NCBI RefSeq assembly: GCF_030272615.1
Contig: NC_081413.1
Coordinates: 103,649,739 to 103,713,738, forward strand
Length of the DNA stretch: 64,000 nucleotides
Direction: 5' to 3'
From: Cryptomeria japonica
Taxonomy: Eukaryota; Streptophyta; Pinopsida; Cupressales; Cupressaceae
This document shows, piece after piece, positions 23,615 through 36,168 of the stretch. Both the position numbers and the translations under genes were made by a program. Position 1 is the first letter of the stretch; every line of letters starts with the position of its first letter. The notes beneath the pieces were generated by a model. That model ran no database searches, had not been told where the DNA came from, and worked only from the letters and a program-made list of their open reading frames with translations.

Positions 23615-24950
23615 TAACAATAATTTAACCTTTTTCTGTGTTCTGTGTGATTTTTGCAGATTGTGTGGATTTTTCATTTTTTTTGCAGGTTGCACAAATT
23701 TTGAGAAAATATTTTTCGTCACTCAATCAGCTTACATCATCATGCAATCGCATAGACAAGAACACACATTCGACCCTTCGGGGTCACGCATTCGTTCAGA
23801 CAGGGTCACACAATCGCCCTGTCCAAATCATGCAATCGCCCTTTTGGGATAACACATTCGCAGGAAACTTTGCTGTTTAATTTTTTCTTCCGTCTATTAT
23901 TTGTTCTATTTAATTATGTCTTAAAATTGGTTAATCCAGGATCAAATGATTTGATTAACACTATTTATGGCAAGAAAATTTCAGTTCAAGATTTAAGGTG
24001 CAAGAAGGACGAAACAACAAAGGAGAGAAGCCAAATGATATCAAAAAGTTCTCTAGGCAGAAAAATTGATACAAGATTCGGAGGAACAACTGGCCTTAGA
24101 CAGATATAATAGCCTAGTTCTTTCTTATATAGTTAAATATGATCTAATCAATATTGAATGGATGATGAGGGATTTGGCTAGGGCTTCACAATTGGTTTCG
24201 CAGGTTCCTGATCGGGTTTAGTTTTCTTGTATTTTTCTAACATTTTTTTGTTGTCTGCATTCTGTCACGCATTCAAGTTGTTAGTGCTATGCAATTGACC
24301 AGATACTGTTATGCATTCAGTCTATCAGATTTACGCATTCAGTCTGTTAGATTTACGCATTCGGTTTGTAAGTATCACGCAATCGCTCAGGTGGTATCAC
24401 ACAATCGCCTTTGTCAAGTTTTGAGTTTCTATTTTTTGTTGGTTTAATTTTACTACTAATCTTTTGTTTGCATCCTGTGGCAAATTTGCAGAGGGGATTA
24501 GATTAGTAATTTTGCATGCACACTTCACACTTCAATTTTTAGTGCTTAAAATCAACAAACAGTTAAAATTGACATGCATTGATAATCTCACACTTCAATT
24601 TTTAGTGCTTAAAATCAACAACAGTTAAAAAGGACATGCATGGATAATCTCACACTTAGTTGTTGGTGTTTAAAATTAACATGAGCTAAAATTGACATGC
24701 ATGTATCTCACACTTGGTTAAAATTGACATGTATGCCTTCATTCTTGGATTTGGTGTTTAAAATTGACATGCACATGTGGATCTAACACCTAAATTTGGG
24801 CTATAAAACTAACATGAATTAGGCTGCATTAGATTAAATCATTTTTCATTTTCTTAAGGGAAAAGAACTTTTTCTTGTTTTTGGGGTGGACCTACTATTG
24901 CACTAACTGACTTTCTACCTGCCATCAGGCTCTAGGGAGAAAGAAGGAAG
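23615..24950 (+). other. 5' leader with dispersed ACGCATTCG-like motif
   Basis: Mostly non-coding. About ten degenerate copies of ACGCATTCG or ACGCAATCGC occur between 23740 and 24415 (for example 23785, 24265, 24332, 24352, 24376). A stretch ending near 24219 reads like coding sequence (YIVKYDLINIEWMMRDLARA), so a small exon or decayed ORF is possible. Tandem repeats follow at 24526-24790. Confidence 0.6.
24526..24790. repeat. Tandem repeat in the leader, unit 58-63 bp
   Basis: Four or more imperfect units start at 24526, 24589, 24651 and 24709, each beginning CACACTT and containing GTGCTTAAAATCAAC and GTTAAAATTGACATGCAT. The later units are shortened. Confidence 0.8.
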
Positions 24951-25516
24951 ATGACAACAACATCGAAATTTTCTTTTGCTCTACATAGTGAGGGGTATCT
25001 TTGACTAGGGATTTCATCACCCCACAGAGGTTCTTTGAATTGGGATGCATTGGGGATATCATCTCTCCCAATGTACTCTTGAGTGGGTTTTTTGAGCCCC
25101 TATATAAATATACTGGTCAGGAGACTAGAGTGTTGAGTGAATTCGATGTATGTGGGGGCCTTCCCTGCACCGATAAGCTCAACTAAATCCTTAAGTGGCT
25201 TGCTTTGAGAATCAGTCATTGGATCGGGACCCCTCGAAACCTAATACTAAGTACCAATTTAGTTGCCAAAAATCCTATATTCAGTAGTTTCGGGAGTGTG
25301 GATCGTACCCCATAGATACCCTTCATGTACCTTACACTATGATACAGGAATCCCTTAGCTAAAAGATCCTCAGATCTTTGGGGTAAGAGAGACTGGCATG
25401 CCCGAGAAGTGTGTGCCATGGAGTGGAGCCAGTGCTACCAGACTCTCTATCTGTTCATTTTGTCTTGGTATTTCATAAGGGCTTCACTGAATGGTATCCA
25501 CTATCCAGCCTAAGAT
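24951..25516 (+). pseudogene. Possible extra ORF upstream of gag (Ogre ORF1-like)
   Basis: An ATG at 24951 begins MTTTSKFSFALHSEGYL. One frame step later a coding-like frame runs from 25001 to 25514 (ITPQRFFELGCIGDIISPNV, then KRDWHAREVCAMEWSQCYQ and LFILSWYFIRASLNGIHYP). It is broken only by TAA at 25184 and three further stops. The trace is Trp/Tyr-rich and consistent over about 180 codons, unlike the flanking leader. Ogre elements are known for an extra ORF before gag, but I recognise no homologous motif, so position is the main argument. Confidence 0.45.
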
Positions 25517-25790
25517 TGTATTCCATGTTTTTTTATGTATCATTGTGCTAGACAAGTATTGAGTCAGTCCCTTGGGCTATTTCAAGCCCTATCCCACATA
25601 TCTTCAAATTTTCTAAGATTGTATGAAAATTGAGTCAGTCAGCTATACATACCTACCAGCAATTATTCTCAAATTTGGAAAAATACAAAACATTGTCCTA
25701 CACACGAAGTTACAGAAAACAAAGTCCATTTTGAAACCGATTCTCAAAAGTCCTTACATACTTGTGACCCTAGGTAGTCTTTTACATAGT

Positions 25791-25930
25791 CTTTTGCATA
25801 GTCCCACTTACGTTCTCATTATCGTCCTACATCTTTTGCATAGTCCCACTTACATCCTCATTATCGTTCTATGTCTTTTGCATAGTCCCACTTACGTCCT
25901 CATTATCATCCTAAGTCTTTTTTGCATTAT
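25791..25930. repeat. 42-bp tandem repeat, three full copies plus part
   Basis: Units start at 25791, 25833, 25875 and (partial) 25917. Each starts CTTTTGCATAGTCCCACTTA and ends CTCATTATCGTCCTA or similar. Spacing is exactly 42 bases, so reading frame is preserved across units, but no protein role is evident. It sits just before gag. Confidence 0.9.
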
Positions 25931-26024
25931 CATCCATATTAGTTACATTATCATATACGTCTTCATCTAGACCTCATATACGTCTAAGTTCATTATCAGT
26001 TATAGGTTCATAGCATGTGCATTC

Positions 26025-27051
26025 ATGGGTCTCCCAGGTGATGGTTTGCTCCCCTTCGAGCAACCTAATCTAGTTCCAAATGACGGTCAACAAGAAATCA
26101 TTGATGGTCTAGCTAACTTAGCTTGGGATTTAAGAAGAAGTGCACCTCAATATATAGAAGTCATACACGAGATAAACATTGAGTCTAGGATTTCTCGTAT
26201 AATTGATAGAGAGATTGAGGCTGAACAACCTCATCAACAAATGGAAAGACTTGCATTAGAGAAATCTAGAAATGCTAAAAAGATCTCACATCAAAATCCT
26301 CAATAGAGCCTAGTATAGTCTTGCATACCTCATATTTACGTCTACAGTCTAGTGTTAGTCCATCATCTTGCATAGAACCACCTTCATATAAGCAATTTTA
26401 GATGCTCGTTACAAGGTCCCAGCAAGCGAAAGGAATAATGGACCTGAACAACACACAGTCTATAAACCCTACTTGGAACATGGACATGTCAACGGGTCAA
26501 CACTCAGGTACACAAACAATGTCCATCATGAATTACAACAACATTTGACAAAGGAAGAAATTGAGTCCGCACAACAAGACCCACATGTCCTCATGATCTT
26601 AGATGCACTTATACATAACGATAGGGACAAGTATCTTTCGCTGTTAATACAAAATGGGACAAAACTACCTAAGGATTTTGATGTCACAAAGATTTTACCA
26701 ATAGGAGAAACTTTAGGTCAAGATAACAGTCAAACACCACCCTTGACACAAATACAAGCAATGACCTCCAGTTTTCCTCAAAACGTACCTATCCAAACAA
26801 ATGTCAACACAAATGCAAAATTTAAAACAAGTGTGTCATCCTCAGCAATCAATGCTAGTATACCATCACAGAGAATAGCAATAATATCAAGTGTCTCAGT
26901 ACCTAGTGCAACCCAACCTCCAGTTTCCTATTCTATGGGATCCACATATAGTCAACAAAATGCAAATCTAGGTATTGCCAATACAACAAGTACAACTCAA
27001 CCAAACATGGGTTCGCATATCATCTATTTCACAATACCTAGTGGAACGCAC
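26025..27051 (+). pseudogene. Tat/Ogre Gag, N-terminal part (interrupted by copia A)
   Basis: The ATG at 26025 opens MGLPGDGLLPFEQPNLVPND. Coding continues at 26410-27051 in another frame with TKEEIESAQQDPHVLMILDA and a Ser/Thr/Gln-rich stretch. Between them, 26306-26400 looks non-coding and ends in TTTTAG before a new open stretch, so a small intron or a decayed segment is possible. The frame stops only because copia A inserted at 27052 within a Gly-Thr-His codon run; it resumes at 34370. This is the N-terminal, less conserved part of the structural protein. Confidence 0.75.
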
Positions 27052-28520
27052 TGATAACTCAATGATGAACGGATAGTACCAAACCAGTACTGAGAGGGGG
27101 GGTGAATCAGTATAGGCAAAAACACAATCTTAAACTAGTTTGTCAGCAGACACTATGCATTGACAGACAAATAGTAACACCGGTCTTTAAATAGAGTACA
27201 ACCGGCAAAACCCAGAATAACTAAGACAAGCATAAACCGGTTGATACTTTTCTTCTCATACAATCTAACACTTCATTTCCATTTCACCCTAGTGCATGAA
27301 CAGGTAATCTACCATCAAAGATATACATATAACAGCTAGATCAACATGATTCACCGCTTGACAGAAAACAACATAGCATCACATGAAGAAGACATCACAT
27401 ATGACACACATATTTTTCACATGGAAATCCAATTAGGAAAAACCACGGTGGGGATGAATACCCACAAGATTGTTTTTGAACTCTTTAGAAGTCCGCTCTA
27501 TTAGGAGCCTTGTCTGGTTAAAGACTGATACAATAGGTTCTGCTAGGAACCGATCCTATTAGGGATCACTCAATTAAGGGATGGCTAGAATACCCGGTTA
27601 AGGGTTAAACCCTGTTAAAGGTTACCTTGTTAGAGGATTTCAAGAACTCAATGGTTTTGAGTCACCCTGTTAAAGGATTTACAGCAAGTTGGTTAAAGCT
27701 ACCCTGTTAAGGGATTTTCCAACTATTGAGGTGGTTAGAGATCAACAGGTATTACAATGATCTGGGAATAGCACTCAATGCCAATGCAAATCTGCTTTAG
27801 CTCCTCTTCACCTTCTGCACTTACACTCTGCAGGTATCACTTCTCTCCTTTGGTCTAGCAAGAATCATGTATCTCTTCTCTTGGATACACACACACAACT
27901 TTTACCAACAACCTCAGAAAGAAACACAACATCGACCTTATAGGAAAACAGATAGGTCGGTAGCATAAACCCTAAACCATAAACCTGTTAGGTTAAGGAA
28001 TTCAAACAGTTCAATCCTGACCATTGAGCACACTGCATTAAATGCAACAGTCTTAATTCAATCTCAAGACATTCTCCATCGTTCATTTTCCACCGATTTC
28101 ATGGCGGCTGATAACCCATCACACGTTATCACCATTTACAAACTTCACACATTCTTGAGGTATATAGGAACAATCTCCTTCATGCAAGATCCTTCACGCA
28201 CACAAGGCTTACATGGCAACATGATCTATTCTTCGTTACCATGCTAACTCATCACACAAAGTCACCAGTTGAGCCACACAGGCTTGAAGCACTTCAACCA
28301 GAAACCTTGAAGTTGAGACTACCAACTGGTAGTCATACAAAGCTTCCATGTGCCAGTTCCCATAACCATATGTCTGTTCACCTTGAACAAACACACCACT
28401 TCACTTTGGCACAAATGCCAGTTCACAGTGTTATACCGATTCTCTTCTCTTCATCATATTGACATCAATGACAACACACAATGTCATTATGTCCTCATAC
28501 CGGTTCACATAATGCCAACA
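27052..28520 (-). repeat. 3' LTR of copia A (1469 bp)
   Basis: Matches 32913-34364. In the final 285 bases I count about 12 differences plus small indels elsewhere, including about 20 bases near 27165 missing from the other LTR. Short open frames in it are not genes. Confidence 0.93.
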
Positions 28521-28535
28521 ATCTCCCCCTTTGGC
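28521..28535 (-). other. Polypurine tract of copia A
   Basis: Minus strand CCAAAGGGGGAGAT immediately precedes the 3' LTR start TGTTGGCAT. Intact-looking. Confidence 0.88.
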
Positions 28536-28776
28536 ATTGATGACAATATACAAAGATATCTCTCCGCTTCACATCTTCTCCCCCAATTTCTATAGATATC
28601 TTCTCTACTTCTCTTCTTCTCCCCCTTTGACAACAATGCCAAAGTGGAGGCACAAGCTTCCCTGTTCCATTATGCTGCTCCCCTTGAGGAGTACCATCCT
28701 TCAACACATCAATCCAAAGAAAAATTTGACTATACAATACCTGACTGATGTGGAGCATATACCTTTAGTTTACCGC

Positions 28777-31700
28777 CTAAAGGGGTAGCACCCCTAATTC
28801 ACCTCTTAAGTACATAAATGTAGCCTTTGGGAGAGGCTTGGTGAATATGTCTGCTAGCTGCTCCTTACTGGAGACATGTTCCAGTACAATCTCTTTGTTC
28901 TGAACCTTTTCCCTCTAGAAATTATACTTAAGCTCAAAGTGCCTGGTTCTTGAATGTAAAACCGGATTCTTGGAGATGTTAATTGCACTAGTATTGTCAC
29001 AAAATATACTTACCAGTTCAGATACAGGAACTTTGAAGCCATTTAATACATGCTTCATCCAAATTGTCTGAGTGGAGTTCATGAACGCTGCAACATACTC
29101 TCCTTCCACTATAGACTGAGAGATAAAACTCTGCTTCTTACTCATCCATGAGACCAGTCTACCACCGAGAAAGAATGCACCATCGGTTGTGCTTTCCCGG
29201 TCATCTACATTACCTGCCCAATCAGCATCTGTGTATACTTTCAAGTTGAAATCCTTACTATATGGATACCACAATCCATAATCAACAGTTCCCTTCAGAT
29301 ACCTAAGAATCCGCTTGACTGCAACCAAGTGGGATTATCTTGGGCTTTTCTGGAACCTAGCAGTAATGCCAACTGCATGTGCAATATTTGGTCTGCTATG
29401 CACTACATAATGCAACTTACCAATCATTGATCGGTATTCCTTCTCATCAACCAATCCTGAGTCATCCTCTTTGGATAGTTTACAACTGGTCACCATTGGT
29501 GTACCAACCGGTTTGCTATCTTCCATGCCAAAGGTCTTCAACACCTCTTTGACATACTTGGACTGAGTGATAAAGATTCCATCTTTCATTTGTTGGATCT
29601 GCAGTCCAATGAAGAACTTAATCTCCCCTATGAGTGGCATCTCAAACTCTTTCTTCATCTCATCTGCAAACTCATGACTCATCTTGTCATCAACAAATAC
29701 CTCACAGATTAGGATCTGATCTCCTTCAAACTTCAAGTAGATATTGCTATCTTCACTTGTTCTCTCAAATCCAATCTTCACAAGATGGGAATGCAGGCAT
29801 TCATACCATGCTCTAGGTGCCTGCTTTAGACCATATAAGGCTTTATGTAGCCTACACACCATGTCACTGTCTTTAGATAGGGAAAACCCATCTGGTTGCT
29901 CTATATACACCTCCTCTTCAAGTACACCATTTAGGAATGCAGATTTTACATCCATTTGATATACTTTGAATCCTTTAAAAGCTGCATATGCAAGAAGCAT
30001 ACGAACTCCTTCCAATCTGGCTATAGGAGCAAAGGTTTCTCCATAGTCTTCTCCTTCTTCTTGGGCATATCCTTTGCACACCAATTTGGCTTTGTTCCTA
30101 ATCACTGTGCCATCCTCATTCAACTTATTTTTGAAAACCCATTTGGTACCAATGACATTTTTATGCTCTGGTCTGGGTACCAAAGACCATGTACCATTTT
30201 TCTCTATCTGGTCAAGTTCCTCTTCCATTGCCTTGATCCAGTCTTCATCTTTATGTGCCTCTTTGAATGATTTAGGCTCAAATTCAGAGATCATACATGA
30301 GTTTTCTCTGACCTTTCTTCTTGTAAGGATTCCTGCATCCTTATCTCCTATGATCTGCTTAGGATCATGATTCAACTTGACATACCGAGGAATGGTCTTG
30401 ATAGATTCCTTTGGCTTTTCTTCTTCATCCTCATCTCCATCAGTATCAGCATCTACATCTACCGGTGTAGGAACACTGTTACTGGTACTCGGTTGACTGA
30501 CAACCAATTCCCAGAAGGTTACAACCGGTTCATTTACCGCTTGCTCACTACCAGTTTCCTCAGTTTTCTCAGAGGTTTCATCAACTCTTACATTAATGCT
30601 TTCCATGATTCTCTGAGTCCTATTATTGAAACACTTGAGAGCTTTTCTCTTGGTGGAATACCCTAGGAATATTCCCTCATCACATTTCACATCAAATTTG
30701 CTCTGGTGTTCGCTCCTCTTGATGTAACATTTGCTACCAAACACTCTAAAGTAGCTAACCATAGGTGTCTTACCGGTCCAATACTCATAAGGAGTTTTAT
30801 CCTTACCTTTCTTGATGAGTACTCGGTTCATTGTGTAGACTGCAGTGCTCACTGCTTCTCTCCAAAAGGTGTGGGCTACCTTTCCTTCAATCAACATAGT
30901 TCTAGCTACTTCAACCACGGTCCGGTTATTCCTCTCTGCTAGGCCATTCTGTTGTGGAGTCCGGGTGGCAGATAGTTGCCTCTTGATGCCATGTTCTTCA
31001 CAGTACTTGTTGAATTCACCGGAAGTGAATTCCCCTCCTTGATTAGTTCTCAGGCACTTGATCCTTTTACCGCTTTCCTTCTCCACTAATGCTCTGAAAG
31101 CTTTGAACTTTACAAAAGCTTCAGACTTATCTTTCAAGAATGTGACCCACATCATTCTTGAGCAGTCATCAGTGAGAATCATGAAGTACCTATCACCCTG
31201 TACACTCCTAGTTTTCATAGGACCACACAAATCAGTATGCACAAGATCAAGCAAATTGTCAGTAGTGAAAGATTTACCTTTAAAGGTTGAGGAAGACATT
31301 TTCCCCAATTGACACTCTCTGCACAAGGTATTATCCAGTTTGCTTAGCACCGACAACCCTCTAACTGCCTTGATCTTACTAGCCTTCACAATGTTATCAA
31401 AGTTTACATGGCAGAGTCTCCTATGCCATATCCAACTATCATCAAATTTAGGCATAAGATTTGTACTTATATTTGCATTCAACTGAAATAGGTTACCTTT
31501 GGTCTGCATGCTGGTGGCCACCAATTCACCATTCTTTACTTTGATTCTGCACACTCCATTCTTAAATTCTAGAGTGAGACCACTGTCATTCAGCTGGGCA
31601 ACACTCAAAAGGTTGTGTTTGAGACCATCAACCCAATACACATTGTCAACACTACTCTTTCCATTCAGAGAGATGGACCCTCTGCCTTTGACCATACATG

Positions 31701-32841
31701 GTGCATCATTACCAAAAAGAACCACACCACCATCATACTCTTCCAAGGATAGAAACTTGCTCTGGTCACCAGCCATGTGGTGAGAATAGCCACTGTCAAT
31801 AATCCACTCATTGGAATTATCAAACCGAGAGACAAGAGCCTTCTTGTCTGACACATCTTCCTTGACAGCAACAAACACAATATCTTCATTTACTTCATCT
31901 TCTGATTCCTCATCTGTGACACCTTCATCAACTGCCACAAAATAGTTTCTTCGGTTTCCTCCTATGAATTTCTTGAACCTTTTTAGTTTGTCCTTGTTGT
32001 CGCTATTAGGACAGTTTACAACAATATGTCATATCCAGTTACAAGAAAAGCATTTCAAAGGAAGCTTACCTCTGTATTTGCCAGTTCCCTTAGGAAGTTT
32101 CCTGGCAAGAAGAGCTTCAAATGCCATCACAATATCCTCATCATCCATTTCTCTACTCTATCTTGGTTCACCACTAGTGCTAGCTTCTTTTCCTTTTCTG
32201 GATGGTACAACAAAAGCTTTAAAAGTTGATTCAGTCTTTTGAACACTGCCATCAAAACTGTTTAGCTCATAGGCTATCAACTTTTCAATGATGGAGTCTA
32301 GGGATACCTTAGTCTTGTCTATTGATCTCAGCTCCTGAATAGCAGCAACCCTTATTGCATAGACTGGTAATAAGGATCTCAGGACTTTGCTTACCATAGT
32401 GGAATCTTCCATTTTACCACCTGCACTCTTGATATCTCCAACAACAGTTTTGATTCTTATTCCATACTGTTGAATGGTCTCACCTTCAACCATCTGCATG
32501 TCTTCAAACTTCCCTCTAAGGCTTTCTTCCTTAGCTTGTTTTACATGCTCATCACCGCCATAGATATTTTCAAGAGTATCCCATACCTCTTTGGGATTTA
32601 CTTTATCTTGGACATCAATAAACTCAATGTCAGATAAACTACTAATTAGGGCTTCCATGACTTGCCCATTCTCCTGCATTTCTCTCTTTCGATCATTGGT
32701 GAGAGTACTGGTAGGAGCAACATAGGCATTCTCAACATAGCTCTAGTGTTGAGCACCAATGCTTCTGATGTATATCTTCATTCTGTCTTTCCATATACTG
32801 AAATTTTCTCTGTTAAACTTTGGACCTTCCCTCTTCATCAT
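28777..32841 (-). pseudogene. Copia A gag-pol polyprotein (broken)
   Basis: The ATG at 32841 starts Gag; the frame ends with TAG at 28777-28779. Gag: GDEHVKQAKEESLRGKFEDM and a zinc knuckle CFSCNW...H...NC with a stop inside it (about 32027). A long open segment (31938-29335, 867 codons) carries protease [14 protein letters not shown], integrase HRRLCHVNF, a CREC zinc pair, HTDLCGPM, the D...E core ([15 protein letters not shown]), then RT ([24 protein letters not shown]). RNase H follows at 29328-28777 (TDADWAGNVDDRES). Stops near 32743, 32157 and 28918 and a step at 29330 break it. After FVDD seven residues present in copia B are missing. It would make all proteins for its own transposition. 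Confidence 0.93.
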
Positions 32842-32898
32842 TAGACTGGGATCTTTACCTCAATAAGTTAAGCTTATAACATAGAGGACCTGGAGGAC

Positions 32899-32910
32899 GC
32901 TCTAATACCA
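32899..32910 (-). other. Primer-binding site of copia A
   Basis: Minus strand TGGTATTAGAGC, two bases inside the 5' LTR end. One base away from the initiator tRNA-Met consensus TGGTATCAGAGC, which copia B keeps. Confidence 0.88.
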
Positions 32911-32912
32911 AT

Positions 32913-34364
32913 TGATAACTCAATGATTAATGGATAGTACCAAACTGGTACTGAGAGGGGGGGTGAATCAGTACAGGCAAAAACACAATCTTAAACCTGT
33001 TTGTTAGCAGACACATAGTAACACCAGTCTCTAAACAGAGTACAACCGCCAAAACCTAGAATAACTAAGACAAGCATAAACCGGTTGACACTTTTCTTCT
33101 CATACAATCTAACACTTCATTTCCATTTCACCCTAGTGCATGAATAGGTAATCTACCATCAAAGATATACATATAACAGCTAGATCAACATGATTCACTG
33201 CTTGACAGAAAACAACATAGCATCGCATGAAGAAGACATCACATATGACACACATATTTTTCACGTGGAAACCCAACTGGGAAAAACCATGGTGGGGATG
33301 AATACCCACAATCTTGTTTTTGAACTCTTTAGAAGTCCGCTCTATTAGGAGCCTTGTCCGGTTAAAGACTGATACAATAGGTTCTGTTAGGAACTGATCC
33401 TATTAGGGATCACCTGATTAAGGGATGGCTAGAATACCCGGTTAAGGGTTAAACCCTGTTAAAGGTTACCTTGTTAGAGGATTTCAAGAACTCAATGGTT
33501 TTGAGTCACCCTGTTAAAGGATTTATAGAAAGCCGGTTAAAGCTACCCTATTAAGGGATTTTCCAACTGTTGAGGTGGTTAGAGATCAACAGGTATTACA
33601 ATGATTTGGTAACAGCACTCAATGCCAATGCAGATCCACTTTAGCTCCTCTTCACCTTCTGCACTTACACTCTGCAGGTATCACTTCTCTCCTCTGGTCT
33701 GGCAAGAATTACGTATCTCTTCTCTTGGATACACACACACAACTTTTGCCAATAACCTCAGAAAGAAACACAACATTGACCTTATAGGAAAATAGATAGG
33801 TCGGTAGCATAAACCCTAAACCCTAAACCTGTTAGGTTAAGGAATTCAAACGGTTCAATCCTAACCATTGAGCACACTGCATTAAATTCAATAGTCTTGA
33901 TCCAATCTCAAGACATTCTCCATCATTCATTTTCCATCGATTTCATGGCAGCTAATAACCCATCACACGTTATCACTATTTACAGACTTCACACATTCCC
34001 GAGTTAGATAGGAACAATCTGCTTCATGCAAGATCCTTCACGCACACAAGGCTGACGTGGCAACATGATCTGTTCTTTGTTACCATGCTAACTCATCACA
34101 CAAAGTCACCGATTGAGCCACATAGGCTTGAAGCACTTCAACCAGAAACCCTGAAGTTGAGACTACCAATTGGTAGTCATACAAAGCTTCCATGTACCGG
34201 TTCCCATAACCATATGTCGGTTCACCTTGAACAAACACACCACTTCACTTTGGCACAAATGCCAGTTCACAGTGTTATAATGGTTCTCTTCTCTTCATCA
34301 TATTGACATCAATGACAACACACAATGTCATTATGTCCTCATACCGGTTCACATATTGCCAACA
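32913..34364 (-). repeat. 5' LTR of copia A (1452 bp)
   Basis: TG...CA ends; plus-strand start TGATAACTCAATG, end CATATTGCCAACA. Contains many GTTAAGGGTTAAACCCTGTTAAAGG-like words shared with all copia LTRs of this family in the window. Confidence 0.93.
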
Positions 34365-34369
34365 CGCAC

Positions 34370-36160
34370 AACACACAAGGTTATAATCTTGGTACCTTCC
34401 AACAACCTCCTAGTTATGGAACCACGAATCCTTTTGTGGGACATATACAAACATAAGGTATACCTTTGACACAAATAGATATTCTGACACAACAAATAAT
34501 GATAATGCAAACTGGTAATGATAAAAAGAGCTACACAATGCAAGACCTACGTCCTTATCCATTTGATCACACATTATACATGCCACCTTTCCCACAATAT
34601 TTTGAAACGCCCAAATTTGATAGATATCGAGGGAAGGGTGATCCTAGAGATGATATCAGAGAATTTTTTATGAAATGTATAGAAGTTTCCTCAGAAGATA
34701 CTTATCTAATGAGACTATTTCCTAAAATTTTGGGAGGTCTGGCTTTAGAGTGGGAGTGGTTTTCACATTTACCACCAACCATCACATCATGGGGAGAATT
34801 AGCTGAACGATTTATAGAAAACTTCTTGCACAACATTGACACCCCGGTTACTTTGATGGACTTATGCACTGCTAAATAATATGAGAATGAAACATTTGCA
34901 TCCTTCATACAACGATGGAGGGCTCTCTATAGGAGGTGCAAGACAGTTATCCCAGAAACTGAGCAAGTGGATATGTTTACAGAAAATTTGATTCCTAAGA
35001 TTAAATATCCGATACAAATGCATATCTAACCACATTCAAACATATCACAGAAAAGGCTCTCAAATGTGAGAAGGAATTAGTAGAACAAGGTCTTATTAAG
35101 TATTGCAACACTAACAACAATGATAAATCTAAGTTTTGGTTGAAAAACAAAAATGTGACCAATGATGGTATTGTAGACGCCAGAATGATAAACAAAACTC
35201 AACCTGTTTTATCTTTGGGAATGAGTCAGTCAACAAATCCACATACAGGGAATAACACAACATCATCAAATGTAAATGCTACGCAAAACACAAACACAAG
35301 ATACCCCAGGGTAAACTCTCCAAGAAGAAATTACACACCTTTAGGAGAACCAGTTGAGTCAGCGCTCAAAAAGTTAATACAGACAAACATGATCACTTTA
35401 CCTAAAGTAAGAGTGTATGAACCAGGTCCTTTCAAACCCACATGGTGGAATGATAATGATTTCTACGATTATCATAGGACTAAAGGTCACAAAACGGCAA
35501 GTTGCTACAAATTGAAAAACTTGGTCCAAGATATGATAGACCAAGGGGACATCACAATTGATACCAATAAGACCTTAGCAAACACAAATCATATGATTTT
35601 TAAGGATCCTTTTGTTAAGCATGACAAGGGAAAAGCTACCACATCAGGTACCCAAGACAATACGACTAACTACACAAAGGTCTCATACGACTATACTATT
35701 CATGCCATTAGCTCAGGAGATACAACAAACAATGATTCACAAGAAACACCTGTTCAAGAGGACCAATATCAAGATACTCATAGAGGTGATAACCAAATTT
35801 GCATGATATCTGAAACACCAATGTACAATGATGGTACAAATCTTTGTCTTAGAGACTGGGGACATGATCAACCATCTCACTCAGGTTGGTTTGAAGATGA
35901 ACTCATCGGACATATTATGGATGTCAAACATACACATCAAGACTATGAAGAGGGATTTAACATAAATCTTGATAAAACAACCTATGATACAAATGATACA
36001 ATTGCTACAATCATAGTTACTCCTAGAGATAGAGACTGTGCAGTGGTTACTCGCAGGTCAAAGGTAACTTTACAAGGGATACCACAAAATCAACCACCAG
36101 CAGTAGGGACTTACAATGTAGTTGAGAAACTTAAGAAAAATAAGACATAGATATCATTAT
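34370..36160 (+). pseudogene. Tat/Ogre Gag, capsid and C-terminal part
   Basis: Continues the gag frame after copia A. 34590-34880 is a clear retrotransposon Gag capsid domain: PKFDRYRGKGDPRDDIREFF, LFPKILGGLALEWEWF, WGELAERFIENF, then FASFIQRWRALYRRC after a TAA at 34877. Stops and frame steps lie at about 34456, 34877 and 35028-35130. 35140-36150 continues to a polar Thr/Asn-rich region and holds a module DWGHDQPSHSGWFEDE...EEGFNINLDKTTY (35850-35990) that recurs at 41640-41790. No CCHC knuckle; a CYK motif (HKTASCYKLKN) with preceding H is the nearest. Confidence 0.85.
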
Positions 36161-36168
36161 TCAAACTA

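Larger units (their letters stand above)
27052..34364 (-). mobile_element. Ty1/copia retrotransposon A, complete structure, target duplication CGCAC
   Basis: Minus-strand element of 7313 bp. LTRs are 27052-28520 and 32913-34364 with TG...CA ends. The exact 5-bp duplication CGCAC flanks it (27047-27051, 34365-34369). It has an initiator tRNA-Met-type primer site, a polypurine tract and a gag-pol in copia order (protease, integrase, RT, RNase H). It interrupts the Tat/Ogre gag. It is a sister of copia B at 50147-57716, in opposite orientation. Stops and a 21-bp RT deletion make it defective. Confidence 0.95.

Noticed and set aside
25791-25930. CRISPR-like repeat array
   Set aside because: Repeats are directly contiguous with no unique spacers, in a plant retroelement leader.
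28241-28788. Plus-strand ORFs in and next to the copia A LTR, repeated at 34085
   Set aside because: They are shadows of LTR sequence and of the minus-strand copia A.
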